Assembly (NCBI RefSeq): GCF_000510645.1
Contig: NZ_KI783301.1
Location: 750,086 to 814,085, forward strand
Direction of reading: 5' to 3'
Length of the DNA stretch: 64,000 nucleotides
Source of the DNA: Thermicanus aegyptius DSM 12793
GTDB lineage: Bacteria > Bacillota > Bacilli > Thermicanales > Thermicanaceae
Of the stretch, positions 38,386 through 47,428 are shown piece by piece. The position numbers were made by a program, and so were the translations under genes. Position 1 is the first letter of the stretch. Each line of letters starts with the position of its first letter. The notes under the pieces were generated by a model. That model searched no databases and was not told where the DNA came from. It was given only the letters and a program-made list of their open reading frames with translations.

Positions 38386-39627
38386 ATGAGAGCAGAGATC
38401 TTGGCGGTAGGAACCGAGCTGTTAATGGGGCAAATTGCAAATACCAACGCTCAATATCTCTCGGAGCGCTTGGCTGAACTGGGAATTAATGTTTATTATC
38501 ATGGGGTGGTGGGGGATAATTTAGACCGAATAGTCGCTTACCTGGAACAGGCGAAAAAGAGGTCGGATATCGTTCTGATTACCGGAGGACTTGGGCCCAC
38601 GGAAGATGATCTTACCAAAAATGCCTTGGCCCATTTCTTGAAGAAGAATCTGGTGGTCGATGAGGAGATCTTGAAAGCGATTGAAGAGTATTTTCACAGG
38701 CGCAAGCTCCGGATGACCCCGAATAACCGCCGCCAAGCCGAGATCTTGGAAGGGGCGGTAGTTTTCCCGAATAAAACGGGGCTGGCTGCAGGGATGGGCA
38801 TTATGGAAGGTGGCATCCATTACCTCCTGTTTCCGGGTCCTCCGTCGGAGATGATCCCGATGTTTAGGGATTATGGCATCCCTTATCTCCGTCGGATTCA
38901 TCCGGAGAGCAGCTCCCTCTACTCGAGGGTACTTCGTTTTTTCGGGATTGGGGAATCGGCATTGGTGACGGAATTAGGGGACTTGATCGGTGGGCAGACG
39001 GATCCTACGCTTGCCCCCTATGCGAAGGAAGCAGAAGTGACCCTTCGGCTTACCACCAGAGCCAAGTCCAGGGAAGAAGCCGACGGCCGGCTGGATCCGA
39101 TCCAACAGGAAATCTTAAAACGGGTCGGGTCGTACTATTATGGAGAAGGAGAAGATCACTCGATCGAAAAGGTTCTGTTCCAAGCCCTGTTAGATCGAGG
39201 GGCAACCCTGGCTACGGCGGAGAGCTGCACCGGAGGCAGAATTGGAGAGTTGATCACAACCCTCTCTGGGGCCTCAAAGGTTTATAAGGGAGGGGTGGTC
39301 GCCTATACCAATGAGGCGAAGGAAAACCTCCTAAACATCCCTACAGATCTCTTGCGAACCGAGGGTGCCGTCAGTGCCGCATGTGCCCTGGAGATGGCCG
39401 ATCAGGTAAGGCGGCGTCTCAAGGCAGATTACGGGCTTTCCGTAACCGGAGTGGCAGGTCCGGATGCCCAGGAAGAAAAACCGGTCGGCCTCGTCTATGT
39501 AGGTTTCTCGGGAGAGGACCGTCGCGAATCGATGGAATTTGTTTTTGCCGGATCGAGGGAAGGGATTCAGCTCAGGGCGGCAAAAACGGCTATGTTTCAA
39601 TTATGGAAGAGAATAAAAGAAAGGTGA
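38386..39627 (+). CDS. cinA: CinA-like competence/damage protein
   Basis: CinA combines an N-terminal MoCF-like pyrophosphatase domain (MRAEILAVGTELLMGQIANT region, GGLGPTEDD) with a C-terminal nicotinamide-nucleotide amidase-type domain (TAESCTGGRIGELIT). The length is 413 residues. Family members salvage pyridine nucleotides and, in competent Gram-positives, accompany RecA. The ATG is preferred over longer in-frame starts inside pgsA that would overlap its ribosome site (GGAGAGGAGAGAG). Here a helicase gene separates it from recA. Confidence 0.92.
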   Translation: MRAEILAVGTELLMGQIANTNAQYLSERLAELGINVYYHGVVGDNLDRIVAYLEQAKKRSDIVLITGGLGPTEDDLTKNALAHFLKKNLVVDEEILKAIEEYFHRRKLRMTPNNRRQAEILEGAVVFPNKTGLAAGMGIMEGGIHYLLFPGPPSEMIPMFRDYGIPYLRRIHPESSSLYSRVLRFFGIGESALVTELGDLIGGQTDPTLAPYAKEAEVTLRLTTRAKSREEADGRLDPIQQEILKRVGSYYYGEGEDHSIEKVLFQALLDRGATLATAESCTGGRIGELITTLSGASKVYKGGVVAYTNEAKENLLNIPTDLLRTEGAVSAACALEMADQVRRRLKADYGLSVTGVAGPDAQEEKPVGLVYVGFSGEDRRESMEFVFAGSREGIQLRAAKTAMFQLWKRIKER

Positions 39628-39635
39628 CCAATTCA

Positions 39636-41210
39636 ATGAGTTCGTTCCAAGAATTTAAGATTGACCAAGCGATCCTTAAAGCGATCCAGGAGATGGGGTT
39701 TGAAGAGCCGTCCCCCATCCAGTCTGCCTGCATACCAAAGATTTTGGAAGGCTTTGATGTCATAGGGCAGGCGCAAACCGGAACAGGAAAGACGGCAGCT
39801 TTTGGTATCCCGATCGTGGAGAAAGTGACCAGTAGTCCCGAGGTACAAGCTCTGGTTTTAACTCCTACCCGGGAGTTGGCCATTCAGATCTCCGGAGAAC
39901 TTCGAAAGATCTCCAAGTTTAAACGGATCAAGACGTTGCCCATCTATGGGGGGCAGTCGATCGGCCATCAAATCCGTGCCTTAAAGCAAGGCGTACAGGT
40001 GGTCATCGGCACGCCGGGAAGGATTATTGACCATTTGAACCGGAAAACCTTAAAGCTGGATCACGTCCGCATCGTGGTTTTGGATGAGGCCGATGAGATG
40101 CTGGATATGGGTTTCATCGACGATATCGAATCGATCCTCCGTTCGGTTCCTGCCGACCGGCAAACCCTCCTCTTCTCAGCCACCATGCCGGCTGAGATCC
40201 GTTCATTGGCCAACCGCTACATGAAGGATCCCCAAACCGTTCGTGTCAATCGGGAAGAGGTGGCGGCTCCTCTCATCGAACAGGTTTATTATAAAGTGCT
40301 GGAGAAGAATAAACTGGATAGCCTTTGCAGGGTGTTAGACAGCGAAGAGGTGGAGCTAGGCATCATCTTCTGCCGAACCAAAAAAGGGGTGGATGAACTG
40401 ACCGAATCCCTCCAGGCGAGGGGTTACCTCGCCGACGGCCTCCACGGAGATTTGAGCCAAGCCCAGCGGGATAAGGTGATGGGCGATTTTCGTACCAACC
40501 GTATCGAGCTTCTCATCGCCACCGATGTGGCTGCGCGGGGAATCGACGTGAGCAATGTATCCCATGTGATCAATTATGACATCCCCCAGGATCCTGAGTC
40601 CTATGTCCATCGCATCGGCCGGACGGGCCGGGCCGGAAAACGGGGAATTGCCATCACCTTGGTTACTCCCCGGGAAATGAAGCAGCTTAAAGCGATTGAA
40701 CACATGATCAAAACGGGGATCACCCCCCGCAGTCTTCCCACCATTGAAGAGACCAATGAAAGGAAAGTGGAACATTATAAACAAGAGATTATCGATGTGA
40801 TCTTGGACAAGTCGGCCCACCCCATGGTAAAAGAGATGGTCGATCAGTTGAAAGGGGAATACCCCTTGGAAGAGATCGCCTATGCCATCGCCCATCTCGC
40901 CATGAATGACCAATTCGTGGAAGAAGGAGAGGGATATGACTTCGGAGAGACGGGAGCCCAGCAAGGAATGGTCCGCTTCTTTATCAATGTGGGCAAGAAC
41001 ATCAATCTTTCCCCGAAGAGTTTGGCGGAGGAACTGGCCTCTCTCGCCGGCATCTCTCCTAAGAGCATCGGCAAGATCGACATTTTCGACCGATTTACCT
41101 TTGTAGAGGTACCGGAGGAATCGGCTCCTTATATCTATGAAGCCCTACGGCAGGGAAGGCTTAGGGGAACCCGGGTCAATGTGGAACCGGCGAAACCCCG
41201 GGGGAAGTAA
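39636..41210 (+). CDS. deaD: DEAD-box ATP-dependent RNA helicase with DbpA-type RNA-binding domain
   Basis: This 524-residue RNA helicase has the Q motif (MGFEEPSPIQ), motif I AQTGTGKT, II VLDEADEML, III SAT, and VI HRIGRTGRAG. The C-terminal ~80 residues (RFFINVGKNINLSPKSL, IGKIDIFDRFTFVEV) match the RRM-like domain of DbpA/YxiN/CsdA helicases that acts on rRNA or cold-structured RNA. The ATG at 39636 has AAAGGTGA 8 nt upstream, 8 nt after the cinA stop. A reading frame open back to 39381 is a shadow of cinA. Confidence 0.92.
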   Translation: MSSFQEFKIDQAILKAIQEMGFEEPSPIQSACIPKILEGFDVIGQAQTGTGKTAAFGIPIVEKVTSSPEVQALVLTPTRELAIQISGELRKISKFKRIKTLPIYGGQSIGHQIRALKQGVQVVIGTPGRIIDHLNRKTLKLDHVRIVVLDEADEMLDMGFIDDIESILRSVPADRQTLLFSATMPAEIRSLANRYMKDPQTVRVNREEVAAPLIEQVYYKVLEKNKLDSLCRVLDSEEVELGIIFCRTKKGVDELTESLQARGYLADGLHGDLSQAQRDKVMGDFRTNRIELLIATDVAARGIDVSNVSHVINYDIPQDPESYVHRIGRTGRAGKRGIAITLVTPREMKQLKAIEHMIKTGITPRSLPTIEETNERKVEHYKQEIIDVILDKSAHPMVKEMVDQLKGEYPLEEIAYAIAHLAMNDQFVEEGEGYDFGETGAQQGMVRFFINVGKNINLSPKSLAEELASLAGISPKSIGKIDIFDRFTFVEVPEESAPYIYEALRQGRLRGTRVNVEPAKPRGK

Positions 41211-41211
41211 A

Positions 41212-41225
41212 AGAATAAACGTTCG
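41212..41225 (+). promoter_or_regulatory. Imperfect SOS (LexA/DinR) box upstream of recA
   Basis: The sequence matches CGAAC-N4-GTTCG at 8 of 10 defined positions, with a perfect right half. It lies 9 nt before the recA -35, a suitable position for LexA repression. Confidence 0.5.
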
Positions 41226-41234
41226 TTTTTCCTC

Positions 41235-41262
41235 TTGCCATCTCATAAAAAAATGATATGAT
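41235..41262 (+). promoter_or_regulatory. Predicted recA promoter
   Basis: TTGCCA and TATGAT are separated by 16 nt, with a TGn extension of the -10. The start would be near 41269. Confidence 0.7.
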
Positions 41263-41284
41263 AAAGGGAGAAGAGGAATGACCG

Positions 41285-42364
41285 ATGCGGGATAAAGGGG
41301 AGATGAAGGTGTCCGATCGCAAAGCAGCGCTGGAAAAGGCGCTTAGCCAGATTGAAAAGCAATTTGGCAAGGGATCGATCATGCGTTTAGGGGAAGCCTC
41401 ACAGGCGAATCAAGTCTCTGTGGTGACGAGCGGGTCGATCGCCTTGGATGTAGCCCTGGGTGTGGGAGGGTATCCCCGGGGACGAATTATCGAGATTTAT
41501 GGACCGGAGTCGTCCGGGAAGACGACCGTAGCCCTTCATGCCATTGCCGAAGTGCAACGGATTGGAGGAACGGCTGCCTTCATCGATGCCGAACATGCTT
41601 TAGACCCGACGTACGCGGAAAAATTGGGAGTAAACATTGACGAACTTCTCATCTCCCAACCGGATACAGGGGAACAAGCATTGGAGATCTGCGAAGCCTT
41701 GGTTCGCAGCGGTGCCATCGATATTGTCGTTATTGATTCGGTAGCGGCCCTAGTGCCGAAGGCTGAGATTGATGGTGAGATGGGAGATTCCCATGTGGGG
41801 CTTCAAGCCCGCCTCATGTCCCAAGCCCTCAGGAAACTGTCTGGAGCGATTAACAAATCGAAAACGATTGCCATCTTCATTAACCAGCTTCGGGAGAAGG
41901 TTGGTGTGATGTTCGGGAATCCGGAAACGACCCCCGGAGGCAGAGCCCTTAAATTTTATGCCAGCATTCGTTTAGACGTCCGTAGAGCGGAATCGATTAA
42001 ACAAGGGAACGACATGGTGGGCAGCCGAACCAAAATTAAAGTGGTGAAGAATAAGGTAGCCCCTCCTTTTCGCTCGGCAGATGTGGACATCGTCTTTGGG
42101 GAAGGCATCTCCAAAGAGGGAAGCCTCATCGATATGGCCACCGACCTGGATATTATCGTGAAGAGTGGGGCCTGGTATTCCTTCCGGGAACAACGCTTAG
42201 GGCAAGGCCGGGAGAATGCGAAACAGTTCTTAAAGGAGAACCCGGCCGTGGCGGCCGAGATCGAGCAGTTAATTCGGGAGCATTACAGTCTAAACCCTGC
42301 CCCTGCTACCGGAGATGATTCTTCCTATAAGGAAGAGGGGGAGGAACTGGAACCGCAGTTTTAA
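41285..42364 (+). CDS. recA: Recombinase RecA
   Basis: RecA catalyses homologous strand exchange and triggers LexA self-cleavage. The protein has up to 359 residues with [15 protein letters not shown], Walker [10 protein letters not shown], Walker B-type [11 protein letters not shown] and the C-terminal acidic tail. Three starts are possible: ATG 41285 (GAAGAGGAA upstream), ATG 41303 and GTG 41309, the last giving [12 protein letters not shown], which resembles known N-termini and has AAGGGGAG at 8 nt. The first is given here as the longest. Confidence 0.96.
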   Translation: MRDKGEMKVSDRKAALEKALSQIEKQFGKGSIMRLGEASQANQVSVVTSGSIALDVALGVGGYPRGRIIEIYGPESSGKTTVALHAIAEVQRIGGTAAFIDAEHALDPTYAEKLGVNIDELLISQPDTGEQALEICEALVRSGAIDIVVIDSVAALVPKAEIDGEMGDSHVGLQARLMSQALRKLSGAINKSKTIAIFINQLREKVGVMFGNPETTPGGRALKFYASIRLDVRRAESIKQGNDMVGSRTKIKVVKNKVAPPFRSADVDIVFGEGISKEGSLIDMATDLDIIVKSGAWYSFREQRLGQGRENAKQFLKENPAVAAEIEQLIREHYSLNPAPATGDDSSYKEEGEELEPQF

Positions 42365-42388
42365 GATGTAACCGTACATTTATTTGCG

Positions 42389-42416
42389 AGCTCCTGCCTT
42401 TGCAGGAGCTTTCTCT
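42389..42416 (+). terminator. Weak terminator between recA and recX
   Basis: AGCTCCTGC pairs with GCAGGAGCT around a CTTT loop, followed by TTCTCT. The poor U-tract suggests partial read-through into recX. Confidence 0.65.
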
Positions 42417-42431
42417 GTGAAAGGGGGAAGA

Positions 42432-43088
42432 ATGGTGGGGAGGGAAGAGGAACATTACAGGGTTGAGAAACTGACGGAGAAGGGGGAGGGGAGATGGAGA
42501 ATCCTCCTCTCCAACGGCGAAGAGATCGAAGTGGAAGAAGAGGTGGTGATCGATCACCGCCTTCTGCCCGGACAGGAGATCTCACCTTCCATACGGGAAG
42601 AGATGGGCCGCTTAAACCGCATCGCTTCCGGCTATGGGAAGGCGATCTCTTACCTTTCCTATCGCCCCCGTTCGACGGCGGAGGTGAAACGGTATCTGAT
42701 TGGGAAAGGGTATGAGCGGGAGGCGGCGGCGATCCTTAAACGCTTAGAGGAGAAGGGGTATCTGGATGATCGCACGTTTGCGGCCATGTGGGTGAGGGAA
42801 CGCCTCGCTCTAAAACCGAGGGGATCGCTTCTCTTACGCAAAGAATTGGTGGAAAAAGGAATTCGGGAAGAGTGGATCGAGGAAGCCCTTTCAGCCGTTA
42901 AACCGGAAATAGAGGAGGAAGAGGCGCTGCGCCTGGGGAGGAAAAAAATCACCGCCCTTCGGGGAAAGGAATGGGATGAAATAAAAGGAAGGCTCCTCAG
43001 ATATCTCTTTCAAAAAGGGTATTCCTACTCGGTCATCGAGAGCATCCTCCCCACCCTGAAAGAAGATTTCCGCCGAGAGGAAGAATGA
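42432..43088 (+). CDS. recX: RecA regulator RecX
   Basis: RecX modulates RecA filament growth. The 218-residue protein has the tandem three-helix repeats of the family: AISYLSYRPRSTAEVKRYL, then LDDRTFAAMWVRERL and RKELVEKGIREEWIEEAL, each recognisable by its core. The ATG follows AAAGGGGGA. An in-frame ATG 48 nt upstream lies within the recA terminator and is rejected. Placement next to recA differs from B. subtilis, where recX is elsewhere. Confidence 0.9.
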   Translation: MVGREEEHYRVEKLTEKGEGRWRILLSNGEEIEVEEEVVIDHRLLPGQEISPSIREEMGRLNRIASGYGKAISYLSYRPRSTAEVKRYLIGKGYEREAAAILKRLEEKGYLDDRTFAAMWVRERLALKPRGSLLLRKELVEKGIREEWIEEALSAVKPEIEEEEALRLGRKKITALRGKEWDEIKGRLLRYLFQKGYSYSVIESILPTLKEDFRREEE

Positions 43089-43142
43089 ATCGGCTCTCCC
43101 CCGTTGCGGGAAGTACGGAAAACGGGACATGGTTCCCTTGTC

Positions 43143-43171
43143 TTGACAAAGGTTTGCACCAAGCATACAAT
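43143..43171 (+). promoter_or_regulatory. Predicted sigma-A promoter for rny
   Basis: A perfect TTGACA and TACAAT are 17 nt apart. The transcript would carry a leader of about 135 nt before rny. Confidence 0.75.
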
Positions 43172-43301
43172 TTAATTTGTATATCCTTTATTTTATTGAA
43201 CACTGCATGCCTTTTTTTTGCTTTAAGGCTATTTTCTTTCCCGTTCGCGTGTTGAATAAAAGAAACGTAAGTGAAAAATTAGTGAAAAAACGGAGGTGAG
43301 G

Positions 43302-43352
43302 ATGATAGGAGTATGGGACAACAATTTATTTTATTTTTCTTCCTCTTCCTGA
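43302..43352 (+). CDS. Possible upstream overlapping mini-ORF at the rny start (16 codons)
   Basis: ATG 43302 is the first start codon after a consensus GGAGGTGA (43292-43299) and opens a 16-codon frame in a different phase that overlaps the first 13 codons of rny. Its spacing to the ribosome site is better than that of the rny ATG. Whether it is translated is unknown. Confidence 0.3.
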   Translation: MIGVWDNNLFYFSSSS

Positions 43353-44860
43353 TTGCCCTGGGCCTGGGCATCTTGGTCGGGTATCTCTTGCGCCGTTCGA
43401 TCGCCGAAAAGTTGATCACGAGCGCGGAGGTAGAGGCAAGCGCCATCGTAGAGAAGGCCAAGAAGGAAGCGGAAGCCCTAAAGAAAGAGATGGTTTTGGA
43501 AGGAAAAGATGAGATTCACCAATTTCGCATAGAGACAGAAAAAGAATTAAAAGAACGTCGCAACGAGATCCAGCGCATGGAAAAGAGGATCCTGCAAAAA
43601 GAAGAACAACTGGATCGGAAATTGGAGCAGATTGAGAAGAAAGAGGAGAGCCTGAACCGGAAGGAGAAAGCGATCGACGAACAATATGATAAGGTTTCCC
43701 AATTGGTTCAGGCGCAGCAATCGGAACTGGAACGCATCTCCGGACTTACCACGGAGCAGGCGAAAGAAGTCATATTAAAGAGTGTGGAAGAAGAAGTACG
43801 GCATGATGCGGCCTTACTCATCAAGGAGATTGAGCAGCAGGCCAAGGATGAAGCCGATAAAAAGGCAAGGGAAATCATTGTTACTGCGATCCAACGATGT
43901 GCGGCCGACCTGGTGACGGAGACGACCGTCTCTGTCGTCAATCTCCCCAATGATGAGATGAAGGGGAGAATTATCGGCCGTGAGGGAAGGAATATCCGTA
44001 CGATAGAGACCCTAACGGGCATTGACCTGATTATCGACGATACGCCGGAGGCGGTCATCCTCTCCGGCTTTGATCCGGTACGGAGGGAGATTGCCAAAAC
44101 GGCTTTGGATAAGCTGGTAGCGGATGGGAGGATCCATCCTGCCCGCATCGAAGAGATGGTAGAAAAAGCCCGGCGAGAAGTGGACGAACGTATCCGGGAA
44201 TATGGAGAGCAAGCCACCTTTGAAACGGGGGTTTACGGATTGCATCCGGACCTCATTAAGATTTTGGGGCGCCTTCATTTTCGCACCAGTTACGGTCAAA
44301 ACGTGCTTGCCCATTCGAAAGAAGTCGCTTATCTCTGCGGCCTGATGGCTGCGGAATTGGGTGAAGATGTTGCATTAGCCCGCCGCGCGGGGCTTCTTCA
44401 CGACATCGGAAAAGCCATCGATCATGAAGTGGAAGGTTCCCACGTGGAGATCGGAGTGGAGCTGGCCAAAAAATACCGAGAACATCCGGTGGTGATAAAT
44501 GGCATTGCTTCTCATCATGGAGATGTGGAACCCACCTCCGTGATCGCCATGTTGGTGGGGGCGGCCGATGCCCTCTCCGCCGCTCGTCCCGGCGCTCGCC
44601 GAGAAACCCTGGAAGCCTATATGAAACGGCTGGAGAAATTGGAAGAGATCGCTCAATCCTTTGAGGGAGTTGAGAAATCCTACGCGATACAGGCCGGTCG
44701 TGAAGTTCGCATCATGGTAAAACCGGATCAGGTAGACGACCTGGAAGCCTATCGGTTGGCCCGGGAGATCACGAAGCGGATCGAAGGGGAATTGGACTAT
44801 CCGGGACATATCAAAGTGACCGTCATCCGGGAGACGAGGGCGGTAGAATATGCGAAATAA
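43313..44860 (+). CDS. rny: Ribonuclease Y
   Basis: RNase Y is the membrane-anchored endoribonuclease that starts mRNA decay in Bacillota. The 515-residue protein has one N-terminal membrane span (~residues 5-25), a long charged coiled coil (~30-200), a KH domain ([15 protein letters not shown]), and an HD domain with [10 protein letters not shown]. The N-terminus [13 protein letters not shown] fits the family and no other in-frame start codon exists before the upstream stop, yet only AGGAG with 1-nt spacing or GGAGG at 16 nt is available. Confidence 0.95.
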   Translation: MGQQFILFFFLFLIALGLGILVGYLLRRSIAEKLITSAEVEASAIVEKAKKEAEALKKEMVLEGKDEIHQFRIETEKELKERRNEIQRMEKRILQKEEQLDRKLEQIEKKEESLNRKEKAIDEQYDKVSQLVQAQQSELERISGLTTEQAKEVILKSVEEEVRHDAALLIKEIEQQAKDEADKKAREIIVTAIQRCAADLVTETTVSVVNLPNDEMKGRIIGREGRNIRTIETLTGIDLIIDDTPEAVILSGFDPVRREIAKTALDKLVADGRIHPARIEEMVEKARREVDERIREYGEQATFETGVYGLHPDLIKILGRLHFRTSYGQNVLAHSKEVAYLCGLMAAELGEDVALARRAGLLHDIGKAIDHEVEGSHVEIGVELAKKYREHPVVINGIASHHGDVEPTSVIAMLVGAADALSAARPGARRETLEAYMKRLEKLEEIAQSFEGVEKSYAIQAGREVRIMVKPDQVDDLEAYRLAREITKRIEGELDYPGHIKVTVIRETRAVEYAK

Positions 44861-44884
44861 GCGGCATAAACAGCCGCTTTTTTT
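44859..44884 (+). terminator. rny intrinsic terminator
   Basis: AAGCGGC pairs with GCCGCTT around a 7-nt loop and runs into T7. It overlaps the last base pair of the rny stop codon. Confidence 0.85.
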
Positions 44885-44923
44885 GTATCATAGTATATGA
44901 AAGCAAAAGAAAGAAGGATAAGG

Positions 44924-45715
44924 ATGCGAATCTTATTTATAGGCGATGTGGTCGGAAGGCCGGGACGCCAGATGATGGATAAATGGTTGCCCCAATTAAA
45001 GCAAGAATATCGTCCCGATCTTACGGTGGTAAACGGGGAAAATTCCGCCCATGGCAAAGGGATGAGCCGAAGTGTAGCCCGCTTTTTCTTTGAATTGGGG
45101 ATCGATGTGATCACGATGGGAAATCACACATGGGATAATAAGGAAATCTTCGACCTGCTGGCTGATGAACCGCGGATCATTCGCCCAGCCAATTATCCGG
45201 AAGGGACACCCGGAAGAGGTTGGATCTGGGCGAAAGCGGGGGAATGGGAAGTGGGGGTGATCAACCTAATGGGAAGGACATTTCTTCCCCCCCTCGATTG
45301 CCCTTTCCGCAAGGCCGATGAATGGTTAGAAGAAGCAAAAGAACATACGCCGATCCTCCTCGTCGATTTTCACGCGGAAGCAACTGCCGAAAAAGTGGCG
45401 ATGGGCTGGTACCTTGACGGGCGAGTTTCCGCCGTCCTGGGGACGCATACCCATGTCCAAACGGCGGATGAACGCATCCTGCCTAAGGGGACCGCTTATC
45501 TCACCGATGTGGGAATGGTAGGACCTTCCGACGGAATCCTGGGAATGGCGAAGGAAGGAATCATCACCCGTTTTTTAACCCAGCTTCCTACCCGTTTTGA
45601 GGTGGAAGAAAGCCCGCGCAGAGAACTTGGGGCGGTTTTGGTCGAAATCTCCCCAAAAACGGGAGAAGCAACCGATATAAAGCGGATTCGGATCATCGAT
45701 GATGGGAAAAAATAA
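44924..45715 (+). CDS. ymdB: YmdB-type metallophosphoesterase
   Basis: YmdB has 2',3'-cyclic nucleotide phosphodiesterase activity in B. subtilis and affects biofilm and motility choice. The 263-residue protein has the metal-binding motifs GDVVGRPGR, NGENSAHGKG, MGNHTWDNKE, DFHAEATAEK and GTHTHVQTAD. The ATG giving MRILFIGD is chosen over a longer start 9 codons upstream on the basis of family N-termini and AGAAGGATAAGG. The rny-ymdB-spoVS order is conserved. Confidence 0.94.
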   Translation: MRILFIGDVVGRPGRQMMDKWLPQLKQEYRPDLTVVNGENSAHGKGMSRSVARFFFELGIDVITMGNHTWDNKEIFDLLADEPRIIRPANYPEGTPGRGWIWAKAGEWEVGVINLMGRTFLPPLDCPFRKADEWLEEAKEHTPILLVDFHAEATAEKVAMGWYLDGRVSAVLGTHTHVQTADERILPKGTAYLTDVGMVGPSDGILGMAKEGIITRFLTQLPTRFEVEESPRRELGAVLVEISPKTGEATDIKRIRIIDDGKK

Positions 45716-45741
45716 TGAATCACTTGAAAATATTTAGAATC

Positions 45742-45774
45742 TTCCTGCCCGAAAGGCAGGAATCTTTTTCTTTT
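45742..45774 (+). terminator. Terminator between ymdB and spoVS
   Basis: TTCCTGCC pairs with GGCAGGAA around CGAAA, followed by a pyrimidine-rich TCTTTTTCTTTT tract. Confidence 0.8.
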
Positions 45775-45783
45775 ACGGAGAAT
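45758..45783 (+). promoter_or_regulatory. Candidate sigma-H promoter for spoVS
   Basis: AGGAAT (45758-45763) and GAAT (45780-45783) resemble sigma-H elements with spacing about one base longer than in known examples. spoVS is a sigma-H gene in B. subtilis. The -35 overlaps the preceding terminator. Confidence 0.35.
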
Positions 45784-45828
45784 AAACATAGAGTGGATGG
45801 ATTTCATCGTTCAAGGAGGTTAACTCGA

Positions 45829-46089
45829 ATGGAAGTATTAAAGGTTTCAGCCAAATCGAATCCCAATTCTGTAGCAGGAGCTCTTGCAGGGGTCATCCGG
45901 GAAAGGGGGGCAGCCGAAATCCAGGCCATAGGTGCAGGTGCATTAAACCAGGCGGTTAAGGCAGTAGCCATTGCACGAGGATTTGTGGCTCCGAGCGGAT
46001 TAGACTTAATTTGTATACCTGCTTTTACCGATATTCAGATCGATGGGGAAGAACGCACCGCCATTAAGTTGATTGTTGAACCGAGATAA
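45829..46089 (+). CDS. spoVS: Stage V sporulation protein S
   Basis: SpoVS is an 86-residue Alba-like protein required for late sporulation and spore coat assembly. The sequence MEVLKVSAKSNPNSVAGALAGV and GAGALNQAVKAVAIARGF is nearly the family consensus and the length is exact. CAAGGAGGT precedes the ATG. An in-frame reading frame reaches back to 45715, but the added residues cross the ymdB terminator. Confidence 0.97.
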   Translation: MEVLKVSAKSNPNSVAGALAGVIRERGAAEIQAIGAGALNQAVKAVAIARGFVAPSGLDLICIPAFTDIQIDGEERTAIKLIVEPR

Positions 46090-46094
46090 TGATC

Positions 46095-46133
46095 AAAAAG
46101 AACCAGTTCCTGCGTATGGGCTGGTTCTTTTTT
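46095..46133 (+). terminator. spoVS terminator
   Basis: AAAAAGAACCAG pairs with CTGGTTCTTTTT around a 14-nt loop, followed by further T. Confidence 0.85.
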
Positions 46134-46280
46134 GAGTTTTGGGCAAAAATTTTTCGCCAGGTCATCTTCCTTCATCTTGTGGTCATAGGTGATGGATGGA
46201 ATGGGATATGTTACAATAAAAAAGCGTCGGTCGTTTAACATGTTTTGCTATGATTTTTTAAGATAGGAGAGAGGATTTTC

Positions 46281-47270
46281 ATGCGCATCATCGATGGACA
46301 TTGCGATCTCTTATGGAGGTTATGGACAAAGAAGTATGTGGAAAAAGGAACTTTGGATCGCCCATTTTATAAAAATGCCGACTGGCTCATGGTGACAAAG
46401 GAGAAACTGAAGGAAGGCGGAGTAGGTCTGCAGGCTTGTGCCATCTATATCTCCGAAGAGGTGGCTCGCACCAGAGCTTTTTTGACCGCATTAGAAATGG
46501 TAGACCTTTTTTACACCGAGGTTGTTTCCGATGAAGTGATGGTGATTCGAGGAAGGAAGGATTTAGAAGAATGGGAGAAGAGCAACCGGCTGGGCCTGAT
46601 CCTTACCATGGAGGGTGTAGAGGGTACGGAGGGTGACTTTTTGAAACTTCACACCCTTTACCATTTGGGCGTGCGCTGGGTAGGATTAACCCATAATCCC
46701 GCCAATCTGGTTGCCGATGGAGTAGGGGAAGCGAGGGGAGCGGGGCTTAGTCAATTGGGAAGGGAGTTTGTCCAGGAATTGAATCGTTTACAGGTTGCCA
46801 TTGATGTCTCTCACCTCTCGGAACGAGGCTTTTGGGATGTCCTAGAGATTTCATCGCAACCTGTTTTTGCTTCCCATTCCAACGCGAAGAGCATCCTGCC
46901 TCATCGCCGCAACCTCTCCGATGTACAGATTAGCGCCCTGGTCTCTGCAGGAGGATTAATCGGCCTTACCTATGCTCCCCATTTTACCGCGGCCACGGAG
47001 AAAGTAACGATCGATGATCTCCTTCGCCATGTTGAGCACTACTGTTCTTTAGGCGCCGAAAAACATATTGGCCTAGGTTCAGATTTTGACGGCATCTCGA
47101 AAACGATTGAAGGATTGGAACATAGCGGCAAGACCGCTGCTTTGGTGGAAAAATTGTTACGGCATTATGACGAAAAGCTGGTAGAGGGATTTCTCTATCG
47201 AAATTACCTGGAATATTTGAAAAAAATATGGATCGACGATCATCGATATTTCCGCTGTGAGAAATCGTGA
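46281..47270 (+). CDS. M19 membrane-dipeptidase family metallopeptidase
   Basis: This 329-residue renal-dipeptidase-like hydrolase has zinc ligands in DGHCDLL, the bridging Glu in TMEGVEG, His in DVSHLSERGFWD and ASHSNAKS, and Asp in GLGSDFDG. Family members cleave dipeptides, including those with D-amino acids. No signal peptide is seen, so it is probably cytoplasmic. AGGAGAGAGGA precedes the ATG. An extended -10 (TGTTACAAT, 46209-46217) lies upstream. Its substrate is unknown. Confidence 0.9.
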   Translation: MRIIDGHCDLLWRLWTKKYVEKGTLDRPFYKNADWLMVTKEKLKEGGVGLQACAIYISEEVARTRAFLTALEMVDLFYTEVVSDEVMVIRGRKDLEEWEKSNRLGLILTMEGVEGTEGDFLKLHTLYHLGVRWVGLTHNPANLVADGVGEARGAGLSQLGREFVQELNRLQVAIDVSHLSERGFWDVLEISSQPVFASHSNAKSILPHRRNLSDVQISALVSAGGLIGLTYAPHFTAATEKVTIDDLLRHVEHYCSLGAEKHIGLGSDFDGISKTIEGLEHSGKTAALVEKLLRHYDEKLVEGFLYRNYLEYLKKIWIDDHRYFRCEKS

Positions 47271-47278
47271 TTCATTAG

Positions 47279-47307
47279 TTGAAATTCTTGTAGAAAAGGC
47301 ATACAAT
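47279..47307 (+). promoter_or_regulatory. Predicted promoter for korAB
   Basis: TTGAAA and TACAAT are 17 nt apart, beginning 9 nt after the dipeptidase stop. The leader to korA would be about 115 nt. Confidence 0.6.
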
Positions 47308-47428
47308 AAAGACGAAGAGATTTGGTCATTTATCCATTTATGATCACCGTTTTTACTTTACCCATGTGATTTATGGTACTTAGTTACATGGGGAAAAGTA
47401 AGTCATTCTTAAAGGAGTGGGGATTACT

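Noticed and set aside
39381-39635. N-terminal extension of the DEAD-box helicase
   Set aside because: It lies inside cinA in another frame and has Arg/Gly-rich nonsense composition. ATG 39636 has a proper ribosome site.
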